From: Candidatus Tokpelaia sp. JSC189
GTDB taxonomy: Bacteria; Pseudomonadota; Alphaproteobacteria; Rhizobiales; Rhizobiaceae
Direction of reading: 5' to 3'
Assembly: GCA_003331045.1 (NCBI GenBank)
Contig: QENA01000034.1
Span: forward strand, 1 to 64,000
Length of the DNA stretch: 64,000 nt
The notes beneath the pieces are model-generated. The model was not told the origin of the DNA and did not search any database. It saw only the letters and a program-made list of their open reading frames with translations. Positions 10,253 to 19,226 of the stretch are shown here, piece by piece (position 1 is the stretch's first letter; each line of letters opens with the position of its first letter). Position numbers and translations under genes: made by a program.

Positions 10253-10497
10253 AGAACAATACGGCCCTCCCCACTTTCATTATTGATGCTGCGGATCAAT
10301 TCAAGCGGTGCTTCAAGAGTTTTCCAGTTCACGTCATGGCGAGAACGATGTTCCCTTATCCTCTGTCGCATTTCTTCATCATGCACTTCAGCCGTTGCGA
10401 TATAAACCGGATGCTTATTTGCTTCCAAAACCTAACCTTCCGCAAAGCGAGACTTTCCTGACCGCGCACCACCAAGCACAAATGTCACATCTACCAT
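10253..10497 (-). pseudogene. cobP: Decayed, 3'-truncated cobP/cobU (cobinamide kinase/guanylyltransferase)
   Basis: The start reads MVDVTFVLGGARSGKSRFAE, the Walker A P-loop typical of CobP/CobU. A TAG at 10432–10434 then interrupts a frame that continues PVYIATAEVHDEEMRQRI and PLELIRSINNESGEGRIVL. At about 10253, where the conserved metal-binding segment should follow, the sequence switches to cobM. Roughly half of the ~175-residue enzyme is missing. Confidence 0.85.
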
Positions 10498-10564
10498 TCA
10501 TTCTGCCTATTTTTGAGAATCATCTGCCCTGTCATACTCTATAATTCAAAAATCGCTACTCCGG

Positions 10565-11922
10565 TTAGCCCTTGCACGCTGTAGCGGATTTACTATCAAA
10601 ACAAAATCGATAGAAAATGGCGTTAACATCTATGGTCTTTTCCAAGGTCTCAGCAATACTATCAAGTGCCTTATCAATTTTTTCATCATATCCCCTGCCG
10701 TCAGAAAAACCGCCCAGAATCTGCAGAAATTTGCGGCGAAAAACACCGGCAGAGAAAATTCCGTGCAGATAGGTATCCCAGATCCGACCATCCTGGTGAT
10801 GTTGCGCCATCGGGTCGCCCTTCGATCAAAATAGGAGGCCAACCACAGTCAGGTCCGCATGTCAAGCCCAGCAATTTCTGTCTGTTCTCCCTCGCTGCCC
10901 CAAGGATCATGTATGGTTTTTCCCAGCATCTGAAAGCCACCGCACAAACCAACAATCCTTCCGCCCCGGTAAGCATGGCGGCGCACATCCTCACTCCAGC
11001 CGCAATCATGAAAGTCCTTCATATCAGCAATGGTTGATTTTGAGCCGGCAAGTAAGACAAGACCAGCAGCGGGCATAGACTGTCCGCGCCTTACGAAAGC
11101 AGTTCTACATCCTCTTCGTTGCCGAGTGGATCAAAATTAGCAATGCGCGTCGTCAGAGGAACAACAATCCTGATATTGTAGCGGCTAGTAGTACGATAAC
11201 GCTCTAGCATAAGCGAATCTTCAGCTGGTAGAACAGTTGCATGGGCAAGCCAGGGCACAACTCCAAATGAGCGCTAGCCTGTAAAAGCATGGATTGCAGT
11301 AAGCCCCTCTTCAAACACTGCAGGCTCACCACAAAACTTGTTGATAAGATAACCGCCAATCAACTTGCTATCCTCTTCTGCCAGAATGGCATGGGTACCG
11401 ACGATCGAAGCAATAACACCACCGCGGGCAATATCACCGACAAGAAGCACAGGCACGCTGGCCGTGGTAGCAAACCCCATATTGGCAATATCTCCAGACC
11501 GCAGATTGATTTCAGCCGGCGAATCTGCCCCTTCTACAAGAATCAGATCAGCCTCCTGCTGTAATTTCCGATAGGAATGCATGACCATACCAAGCAGTTC
11601 TGCCTTCAGCTTCTGATAGGTATGCCCTTTTGCGTGACCATAAAGGCGGCCATGCATAATAATCTGCGAACCCGTTTCACTTTGCGGCTTAAGCAGGAGG
11701 GCATTCATATGCACAGAAAGTGTAATGCCTGCTGCAAAAGCCTGCACACCACTGGCTGCGCCCTATTTCGCCTCCATCATCAGCTACAGCTGCATTGTTT
11801 GACATATTCTGCGGCTTGAATAGTATAAGGCTCAGCCCGCGATTACGGGCCACGCGGCAAAGGCCGGCAATAAGGACCGTTTTGCCAACATCAGAGCCGG
11901 TAAGGGCACGTACCATTATCAT
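10565..11922 (-). pseudogene. cobQ: Decayed cobQ (cobyric acid synthase)
   Basis: This amidotransferase (~485 residues) makes cobyric acid from the a,c-diamide. Nearly its full length can be traced, in several frames: [16 protein letters not shown] and [20 protein letters not shown] (11922 to ~11770), then [32 protein letters not shown] and VGDIARGGVIASIVGTHA (11747–11274). Next come VLLAGSKSTIADMKDF and GGRIVGLCGGFQMLGK (11076–10850), with the glutaminase cysteine still encoded, and finally WDTYLHGIFSAGVFRRKF (10810–10565). Three or more frameshifts and small deletions separate these blocks. It is the rightmost cob gene; the GC-richer segment begins about 40 bases beyond a dispersed repeat. 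Confidence 0.92.
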
Positions 11923-11961
11923 CTCCTTTCAATTTATTTTTAGTAATTGCCTGTCAAGCTA

Positions 11962-12037
11962 GTCGGATAATCAGCGACAGTATTATTAGAGACCCGAGCC
12001 TATCTAAAGTTCCCAATAATACATATGCATTTTAAAG
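11962..12037 (+). repeat. 76-bp dispersed repeat, copy A
   Basis: This stretch begins GTCGGATAATCAGCGACAGT and ends CATTTTAAAG. It aligns without gaps to the reverse complement of 41176–41251, with 12 differences in 76 positions (about 84% identity); the first 20 bases are identical. The flanks of the two copies are unrelated. Copy A lies exactly between the cobQ remnant and the GC-richer foreign segment. It could be the end of an insertion sequence or a small non-autonomous repeat; I do not recognise the family. Confidence 0.75.
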
Positions 12038-12303
12038 TATGGTAAAATGGCGAGGCCGCACATCGGCGACCGTGGAGACAAGGGGGGACCGGCGATACTG
12101 ATGTCGCCGGTGGACTGCATTGGAACACTCCAAGTCATCATCGGACATACGAAGCATAGTGGCCTTCTTGAGGCTTATTGGACCCAAGGAGCGAGGAAAC
12201 TTAGCCGGGAAGAAAGAACTCTGTGCTTGCGCAGCAGCACAAGATGGATAGCAGTCAATCCGCAACATACCGATTAGATGGCAAGACACCTGCGACCAAA
12301 CGT

Positions 12304-12985
12304 CTATTTTTCATCCAGCGAAGCTGCGAATTGTCCCGGTTGCGGAGTCGACGAGGATGCCCGAGGCCTTGACCGGCAAAAACAGATCGAAGGAAAATCC
12401 ATTCTTGTTGCAGGTGATCCCCGTTCGTTCGAGCGCTTCCTCAGCATCTTTCCCAAAGATGCTGAGAGAACGAAGCTCTCGGTGCTACCGGATACGATCT
12501 CCGCCCTGCGCTCCTTCAGACATGCCACTAAGACTTTTGCATTCTCGACCACAGCGTCCCATAGATCGCCTCATCATTTGGTGAAGATTGCGCCACCATG
12601 CGGGCTGCACAGGGTCTTATGGGAGAGGTGGTTACGACATTGGCATAACCGAATCGACCATGAATAGCACGCCCACTTCATCCGTAATGGCAGAATAGAT
12701 CAATATTCTTGCGCAAAATTTTCAACTTGATCAAAGTTAATTAAATAGTCGTCAGCGCAAACGGCATTATACCACATAGTAATACTTACCGGGATATCCC
12801 TCAGCATATTTGTTGATGAACTACCGATCCCTGGGCTTCGAGTAGCACCTTGGAGACGACATTCTCCAAGATGATCTTCGATCTGGATCTGCTCGTATTC
12901 CAGCTCGCACCGCACACTTACAAAAATATGAAAGAATCGGCATCGACTATGTCGCGTGTGAAGAAGTCGGAGGAGATGAAATTAA
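12304..12985 (-). pseudogene. glyA: Decayed glyA (serine hydroxymethyltransferase)
   Basis: SHMT interconverts serine and glycine and supplies methylene-tetrahydrofolate. On the minus strand the N-terminal blocks are legible in shifting frames between 12985 and ~12740: FFTRDIVDAD, then SENVVSKVLLEAQGSV, then NKYAEGYPGKYYY. After a deletion of the lysine/PLP centre, the C-terminal part (about 12690–12304) reads VVENAKVLVACLKERR, then in another frame KDAEEALERTGITCNKNG. About half of the ~430-residue gene is left. It lies downstream of metE on the same strand, and both serve one-carbon/methionine metabolism. It is presumably a second glyA copy brought in with metE; this window cannot show whether the chromosome has another. 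Confidence 0.82.
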
Positions 12986-13209
12986 GTGATCACGGTTAGT
13001 CCTTAATGAAGTCAAAACTGGATGCAGCAATCATATGATAATGATACCTACGTCAGCGAATATACCTCTGGTAGGCGCTCCGGGTCCGTGAACGATGATC
13101 TCAATTGCGAGAAACTTTTACGGCACAAGCTCGCTATCCAGCTACCAATATCGACACCGATAATGAAATATTGGCTGCTGGCGCGCGGCCACACTTCAAT
13201 AATGCAAGG

Positions 13210-15531
13210 TCAAGAGAGCACAGCACGAGCAGCCTTCGCGGCCTCGACCATATTTACTAGCGCTGGCTTTATATCCTCCCATTTTCGGGTCTTGAGGCCG
13301 CAGTCGGGATTGACCCAAAGTTGCTTTGCCGACAGCCGCTTGCTAGCCTTGATGAGCATGTCTTCCATCTCCTTAGTGAGCGGGATGCGCGGGGAATGGA
13401 TATCATAAACGCCCGGCCCGATCTCATTGGGATATTTATAAGTCACGAAGGCATCGAGCAGTTCCATCTTTGAGCGCGCCGTCTCAATAGAGATAACGTC
13501 AGCATCCATCGCGCCGATTGCGGCGATGATGTCGTTGAACTCCGAATAGCACATATGGGTGTGGATTTGTGTCTCAGGTGCCACGCCCGACGCCGAAATG
13601 CGAAAGGCTTCCACAGCCCAATCAAGATAATGATGCCAATCGGCCCGGCGCAGTGGCAAGCCCTCGCGCAGCGCCGCTTCATCAATCTGGATGATCTTTG
13701 CGCCTGCCGTTTCGAGATCAGCCACCTCGTCACGAATGGCCAGCGCAATCTGGCGGCAGATATCTGAGCGCGGTTGATCGTCGCGCACGAATGACCATTG
13801 CAGGATCGTCACCGGGCCAGTGAGCATTCCCTTGACCGGCTTGTCCGTCAAGCCCTGGGCATATCGCCACCATTCTATGGTCATCGGCTTCGTCCGCGAG
13901 ACATCGCCATAGATGATCGGCGGACGCACACAACGCGAGCCGTAGCTCTGCACCCAAGCCGCCTTGGTGAAGGCGAAGCCAGCAAGCTGTTCGCCAAAAT
14001 ATTGCACCATGTCGTTCCGTTCGAACTCGCCATGGACGAGGACGTCGATTCCAATCTCCTCCTGCCAGTGAATCGCGCGTTTGATTTCCTCGCGCAGGAA
14101 CTGCATATAACCGGCACCATCCAACTTGCCTTTTCCATAGGCGGCACGGGCCTTGCGGACCTCGGCGGTCTGCGGAAAGGAGCCGATCGTAGTAGTCGGC
14201 AATAGCGGCAGACTGAGGATCGCTTTCTGGCGCTTAATTCGTTCGGCAAAAGGCATGGCGCGGCGCGCCGAATTAGCATTAGCCTGCTTCATGCGATCAC
14301 GAACCTGCCGGTTGTTCGTCAACGAAGACGTGCGGCGACTGGTGATCGAATCCGCATTGGCGCCGAGTTCTGCGGAAATAATATAGCGCCCATTCGACAA
14401 GCCAAGTCCAAGAATGGATAACTCCTCCAACTTTTGGACAGAGAATGCAAGCCAGTCCTTCAGCTCCTCATTGAGGTCGGTTTCGAGCGAGAGGTCGATA
14501 GGTGCGTGCAGCAGCGAGCAGGACGGCGCGATTTGGACTTCCCTGCGCTGCTTCACCACCGGCTCATAACGATTGAGCAGCGCGGTGAGATCGGCCTTCC
14601 AGATATTGCGACCATCGATCACGCCAAGCGACAGTACAAAACCGTCGCGTGCACCGGCAAAAACCGTATCAAGCTGCTCGGGCGCGCGGACAAGATCGAC
14701 ATGCAGGCCAGCGACCGGAAGCGACAGTGCAGTTTTGAGATTGTCGCCGAGCGCGCCAAAATAGGTCGCCAGCATCAGCTTGATACCCTCGACCTTCGCC
14801 AGTTTGGCATAGGCAGCGCCATAGGCAGCGCGTGCTGCATCGCTGATGTCGAGCACCAACGCAGGCTCGTCAAGCTGAACCCAGTCCGCACCCGCTGCGC
14901 GCAGATTCACCAGAAGCTCGATATAGACCGGCAGGAGCTTGGTCAGCAACGACAAAGGTTCGAAGCCTTCAGTCTTGGACTTGGCGAGCAATAGCCAAGT
15001 CACTGGCCCTAGGATTACAGGCCGGGTGTGATAGCCAAGCACAGCGGCTTCCTTGAAATGGTCGATCGGTTTTGTGGTGCTGAGCGCGAAGCTTTGATCG
15101 GGCGAGACCTCCGGCACCATATAATGGTAGTTGGTGTCAAACCACTTGGTCATTTCTTGGGGGGGGACATCTTCGCTTTTGCCACGGCCGTGCAAGCAGC
15201 CTTCGTCCTGAACCTCGGTGCGGGTACCGCGCGCCATGGCAAAATAGACCTCGAGCGAGTCGGGTGCGCCAAGGCTGCGATAGATTTCCGGGATAGCGCC
15301 AACCATGACGCTGGTATCGAGCACCTGATCATAGAGAGAAAAATCATTGCTCGGAATGATCTCAATCCCGGCTGTCTTTTGCCGATTCCATGCGGCGACG
15401 CGCAGAATTTTTGCGGTTTCGAGAAGCTGTGCCTTATCGGTTTTTCGAGCCCAGTAGCTCTCAAGGGCGATCTTGAGTTCGCGGCGAGGACCAATCCGGG
15501 GAAAGCCTAGATTCGCGGTAGTGATGGGCAT
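13210..15531 (-). CDS. metE: Cobalamin-independent methionine synthase
   Basis: This 773-residue enzyme transfers the methyl group of 5-methyltetrahydropteroyl-triglutamate to homocysteine without B12. The N-terminus shows LGFPRIGPRRELK. The C-terminal catalytic half has TTTIGSFPQT and the zinc-site residues in HTHMCYSEF (His and Cys), ISIETARS (Glu) and NPDCGLKTR (Cys ~744). The frame runs upstream to 15561, but ATG 15531 has a good AAGGAG 11 bases before it and fits the family start. Base composition and third-position G/C are clearly higher than in neighbouring genes, and the flanks are degenerate, which suggests transfer. It is the only intact gene in 12.0–17.1 kb, as expected if it is under selection. 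Confidence 0.96.
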   Translation of the reverse strand: MPITTANLGFPRIGPRRELKIALESYWARKTDKAQLLETAKILRVAAWNRQKTAGIEIIPSNDFSLYDQVLDTSVMVGAIPEIYRSLGAPDSLEVYFAMARGTRTEVQDEGCLHGRGKSEDVPPQEMTKWFDTNYHYMVPEVSPDQSFALSTTKPIDHFKEAAVLGYHTRPVILGPVTWLLLAKSKTEGFEPLSLLTKLLPVYIELLVNLRAAGADWVQLDEPALVLDISDAARAAYGAAYAKLAKVEGIKLMLATYFGALGDNLKTALSLPVAGLHVDLVRAPEQLDTVFAGARDGFVLSLGVIDGRNIWKADLTALLNRYEPVVKQRREVQIAPSCSLLHAPIDLSLETDLNEELKDWLAFSVQKLEELSILGLGLSNGRYIISAELGANADSITSRRTSSLTNNRQVRDRMKQANANSARRAMPFAERIKRQKAILSLPLLPTTTIGSFPQTAEVRKARAAYGKGKLDGAGYMQFLREEIKRAIHWQEEIGIDVLVHGEFERNDMVQYFGEQLAGFAFTKAAWVQSYGSRCVRPPIIYGDVSRTKPMTIEWWRYAQGLTDKPVKGMLTGPVTILQWSFVRDDQPRSDICRQIALAIRDEVADLETAGAKIIQIDEAALREGLPLRRADWHHYLDWAVEAFRISASGVAPETQIHTHMCYSEFNDIIAAIGAMDADVISIETARSKMELLDAFVTYKYPNEIGPGVYDIHSPRIPLTKEMEDMLIKASKRLSAKQLWVNPDCGLKTRKWEDIKPALVNMVEAAKAARAVLS

Positions 15532-16660
15532 GAATAATCTCCTTAAACGGCCTAAAGGCACTCGCCAGCCATCATTCTGAATTGGGAACTAATGAGGTCC
15601 AGATACGCTGAAGTTCTCCACCTGAAGGGACGTTACCATGTTAAAAGCCAGGCCTATGCTTACGAATGACCACAATGATTCCACCCTTCCCAAACTCCAA
15701 GATACATGATAAACTATAGCCCACCACTTAGTCAGTTGCGAAGAATAGCGTCAAACTCTACACCACACTAATAGCATCCCATTCACTATAAGCATCTCCG
15801 TGAATCTGTCAAGATACATAATAGTAAGGAATCTTTGAACAAACGCAGCCACAATATTCTTTCTGTCTGACAGAAACGTTCGCGCTTGGAGATTTTGATC
15901 ATGCGAGCTATGATAGGGCTTTTCGCCAGTTATCAATCTGCTAGTAGGCGATGCCGGGGTAAATAGTCGATGCCGCTTGCGGGGCCATTGCCTCTATCAT
16001 CTAGCCCGAGCCAAGATGTGCAGCAGCACTTTTTCATGGCCGTTCGGTAGAGAAAGTAGGCGCACAATTGGGGTGATTGCATGATCATTAAAGACATCAG
16101 ATGCAGCTTCAGACCGAAACGCTGGGCTGAACGAGCGGGGAGGAAACGCGCATTTGCGAAATGATCTTCCCCGAATAGGCAACCCATTAACTGCATGTTG
16201 TTCTGCGGGACCGCGCTCAACCTCATTGGCATGGCGGCATCGGACAGAGTCGAATTCCATCATCCCATGGCGATCGTCCAGCCCGTTGAATTCCACACAC
16301 CTACTAGTGTCGCGCGAAGTCCGCACCTCTAATAACCGTTGGAGTCAAGATCACATGCAAGACGCTTGCCAGCGCTGAGCACTCGAGGATAATTCAAACA
16401 TGGCGTGCACACCACAGTCCCTAGATTGGATTCCCATTGGAGCGGTCCGGAAGGCAAATCCTCGGACGTTGCCTCAAGCATAGCAACCCGCATTTCATTA
16501 GCATTAATAATGATGCCCTAGAACCTGCTCCAACTGAGTTGCATCCTCATTACAGGACAGTTAAACTTTAGTTGACTCGATATCCCTTTTCAACTTCTGC
16601 ACCCCCATAAAGCGGCATCACCGCAATAGCGGTAATGGAAGTAAGCCCACGCTATACCAG
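15532..16660. other. Degenerate, GC-richer DNA of the foreign segment
   Basis: About 1.1 kb upstream of metE with only short overlapping frames. The metE leader lies at 15532–15700; I looked for a SAM or cobalamin riboswitch core there and did not find one. A minus-strand frame at 15997–16326 has biased composition but no family I recognise. The compositional match to metE and the DUF2958 remnant suggests one imported block. Confidence 0.5.
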
Positions 16661-16764
16661 TATCACAAGACTGACCAGCTGGCGGCGTGGATCACGACTA
16701 TTCGACCCAGCTCAAGGGCTTCTTCCGGCCGACCGATCCTCATGTGTCCGATGCGGCGAGCGAC

Positions 16765-17035
16765 AAACTCACGGCAGTGCTTTTTAGGTATTGCATTCGA
16801 CTGAGAGGCTGAACTAGCTGGGTAGAACCTCGAACTCAGCGAGGCTAACAATGCGCAGCTCCAGCTTCCCAAAGCCAAGATCGACAGAGGCCACAGACCA
16901 AGTATCAGGTTCCCAAGGATCGCATTCGCTGATGAGCTAACTCGTGCCGGCGTAGGGCGTGAACAGCTCGACAATGGACTTGGGATCGAAGTTGAAATGT
17001 TCAATGCTTTTGCGGCTGTTAGCAATGAGCTTCAT
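16765..17035 (-). pseudogene. Decayed DUF2958-domain gene (plasmid/ICE-type)
   Basis: On the minus strand the reading from ATG 17035 gives MKLIANSRKS, DPKSIVELFTPYAGTS, a TAG where a tryptophan is expected, then CDPWEPDTWSVASVDLGFG and LELRIVSLAEFEVL, followed by more stops. The order and spacing match DUF2958, a ~110-residue domain common on conjugative plasmids and integrative elements of alphaproteobacteria and of unknown biochemical role. The in-frame stops make it a pseudogene. It lies 110 bases from tRNA-Gly(GCC), a typical integration target. Confidence 0.68.
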
Positions 17036-17145
17036 AAGAGCCTCGGTTCGGAAAGACCTCCTAACCACCTAGACGGGATACAGACAACACAATCAGCGCT
17101 AGAGACACCCAGAAGATCGCTAACGCACTGAATTTTATACAAAAC

Positions 17146-17220
17146 TGGAGCGGGCGAAGGGATTCGAACCCTCGACCCCAACCTTGGCAAGGTTGTGCTC
17201 TACCCCTGAGCTACACCCGC
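17146..17220 (-). tRNA. tRNA-Gly (anticodon GCC)
   Basis: Minus-strand cloverleaf with acceptor GCGGGTG/CGCCCGC, anticodon stem CAACC/GGTTG around loop TTGCCAA (anticodon GCC), T loop TTCGAAT, and CCA encoded at 17146–17148. It forms the right border of the foreign-looking segment. I searched 11.9–13 kb for a second copy of its 3' end (an att repeat) and did not see one. Confidence 0.96.
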
Positions 17221-17407
17221 TCACATAATAAGTTTAAGTATACAAGCCATACCGGCTACAAACACATCCCATATCGCGCAACATAAAACTGATTGCAAGG
17301 TAAAAATTTATTTTTGCAAAAATTTGCTTTTCAGTACAGATCTACTTTGATATTCGGGAAAAGTGATCAGATAATTTTTGGGTGATAAATTCTGCTGGAC
17401 TGGAATT

Positions 17408-18448
17408 ATGGTACAAAAAAAGGCGCACGAAGTTGATGATTTTCTTGCTCACCCGTCAAGGATCTATCCTGTCATACTCATTTATGGTACCGACAATGGG
17501 TTGGTTTCTGAGCGTGCCAACCTATTTGCCAGAAAAACGGGAATCAATATAGAGGATCCATTTTCAACAATTCGCCTTGATGCGACCGATATCGACCATG
17601 ATACGGCCCGCCTTGAAGATGAGGCACGGACTTTTTCACTTTTTGACGGTGGCCGACTTATCTGGATACGCAATGCAGGAACTCAGAAAGGGTTCGCGAA
17701 TGCAGTGAAATGGCTGTTGCAGAAACCACCTGAACAGACATTCATCCTGATTGAAGCAGGTGGCCTTAAAAAGGGTGTGGCTTTACGCAATGTTGTTGAA
17801 CAGGCTGCTAATGCCATAGCGCTGCCCTGCTACAGTGATGATGCACGCAGTATTGATCATTTGATTGATGATGTTCTATCAAAGTTCGATCTGCGCATTT
17901 CGCTTGATGCGCGTGACATGTTGCATAAAAACCTCGGAGCCGACCGCATGGCATCACGGGGGGAGCTGGAAAAACTCTGTTTTTATGCAAAAGGAAAAAA
18001 TATAATCAGAATTGAGGATGTTTCTGAAATTATCAGTGACGTAAGTACAACATCGCAAGATGAGATTATTGATGCGATTATCAGCGGCAATGTCTCAACT
18101 CTGAATAACAATTTTGACCGCCAGCAGAGCAGCAGGACATCGCTGTTTATCATTTTACATGCAGTGCAGCACCAATTCCAGAAGCTGCAGGAATTCCGTT
18201 TTATTATGGATACAGAAAATAAAAGTGCATCGGCCATTGTGTCCAGTGCCCGGCCACAGATTTTCTTTCGGCGCCAAAAGCTTGTTGAACATGCACTTCT
18301 ATGCTGGAATGCAGAAAGGCTTGCCCGTGCCATGGAGCGGCTGTACACAGTGATGCTTGAAAGCCGAAAGAATACAGAACTTGCCCCTGCCATTGTACGA
18401 CAGAACCTTATAGCCCTAGCAGTAGAGGCCGCGCGCGCCAGACGGTAG
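17408..18448 (+). CDS. holA: DNA polymerase III delta subunit
   Basis: The delta subunit of the clamp loader, which opens the beta clamp for loading at replication forks. The product is about 346 residues from ATG 17408 (VQKKAHEVDDFL); an in-frame TTG at 17378 would add ten residues. Recognisable parts are the N-terminal strand VILIYGTDNGLVSERA, the AAA+-like middle section with RLIWIRN and FILIEAGGLKKG, and a helical C-terminal domain ending PAIVRQNLIALAVEAARARR. In relatives it sits in a leuS–lptE–holA–parB string; here both expected neighbours are absent and a truncated kinase faces it on the other strand. Confidence 0.85.
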   Translation: MVQKKAHEVDDFLAHPSRIYPVILIYGTDNGLVSERANLFARKTGINIEDPFSTIRLDATDIDHDTARLEDEARTFSLFDGGRLIWIRNAGTQKGFANAVKWLLQKPPEQTFILIEAGGLKKGVALRNVVEQAANAIALPCYSDDARSIDHLIDDVLSKFDLRISLDARDMLHKNLGADRMASRGELEKLCFYAKGKNIIRIEDVSEIISDVSTTSQDEIIDAIISGNVSTLNNNFDRQQSSRTSLFIILHAVQHQFQKLQEFRFIMDTENKSASAIVSSARPQIFFRRQKLVEHALLCWNAERLARAMERLYTVMLESRKNTELAPAIVRQNLIALAVEAARARR

Positions 18449-18456
18449 GGATGTCT

Positions 18457-18906
18457 AGCTTGGCGCCAGTCGCCCCAATAAGCCTCGGGGCCTACCATCG
18501 TTTCATATGTCCAACGCTTACGACAAAAACCTAACGGCCTCTGCCAACTGTGGCTTTGAATATGCAGTCGAGCTGTTACTGCCCCAAGTTTTTCAAACCA
18601 TTTCGGCAAAGCTGCGTCAACAGATGGCATGGAGCTTGACAGATATTCAAAACAGGCAATACGCCAGCGCATACCTGCTGTCTCGTAGACAAATAGCAGT
18701 TCACCATGAATTGCGGGATAAATATGCGGAATGCGAATAATACCGGTTTTCTCAAGTGCCTGCATCCAATGAAGCTCAGAAAGTATTTCACCGTCATTAT
18801 GATAACCGGAGCGGTAAAGCCGCAGGATATAGCGAGCGCCATCAACATCCGTTACCGCAAAGGTAACATTTTCTGAAATGGCCAAAAGAGAAACACAACA
18901 CAATCA
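18457..18906 (-). pseudogene. Truncated aminoglycoside-phosphotransferase-fold kinase
   Basis: The minus strand encodes the N-lobe of an APH/choline-kinase-type phosphotransferase: LLAISENVTFAVTD, then GARYILRLYRSGYHN, ILSELHWMQALEKTGI and WTYETMVGPEAYWGDWR. It stops at the junction with the holA 3' end (about 18457). The catalytic loop and metal-binding DxD region of the C-lobe are therefore missing. The 5' end is also damaged: a TGA at 18904–18906 separates this frame from the sequence upstream and the first codon is TTG. The substrate of the intact relatives is not established. Confidence 0.72.
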
Positions 18907-19226
18907 GGTGCTATTCCCCAGTATGGCAGATGCCACACCACCATGGATTGCAAAGCTTGTAGAAAATATGGAGTATAAAGCATCAGCGCCGCAACAGAAA
19001 ATGGCCTGCTGGCCAAACAGATTCAGCATATTATATAGACCTGTGGCCATCAAAAAGCAGGAAAGCACGAACTTGCCAGTCAATGAACTCGAGTATAAAT
19101 AACGGCCCACCTATCAATGCGCCCTCATTGCAACCTCCGTCCAGTACACACGTTCCGGATCTAGGGAGGGAGACAGCATCAATCCGTACAGACAAGGGCT
19201 AAAAACTTCTATTGGAGTCATTCATA

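Noticed and set aside
11940..13010. att-like duplication of the tRNA-Gly(GCC) 3' end at the left side of the foreign segment
   Set aside because: I searched for the 3' tRNA sequence (TGGAGCGGGCGAAGG and its complement) and did not find it.
14434..14994. A 186-codon open frame on the plus strand inside metE
   Set aside because: It is a shadow of the GC-rich metE gene, whose minus-strand product has full family homology.
15532..15720. SAM or cobalamin riboswitch upstream of metE
   Set aside because: I looked for the SAM-II core and a B12 box and found neither; only a repeated CTTCAG and the ribosome-binding site are seen.
17080..17115. Third copy of the 76-bp repeat (AATCAGCG followed by AGAGACACCC)
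   Set aside because: Only two short blocks agree and the spacing differs; this is within chance for the window.
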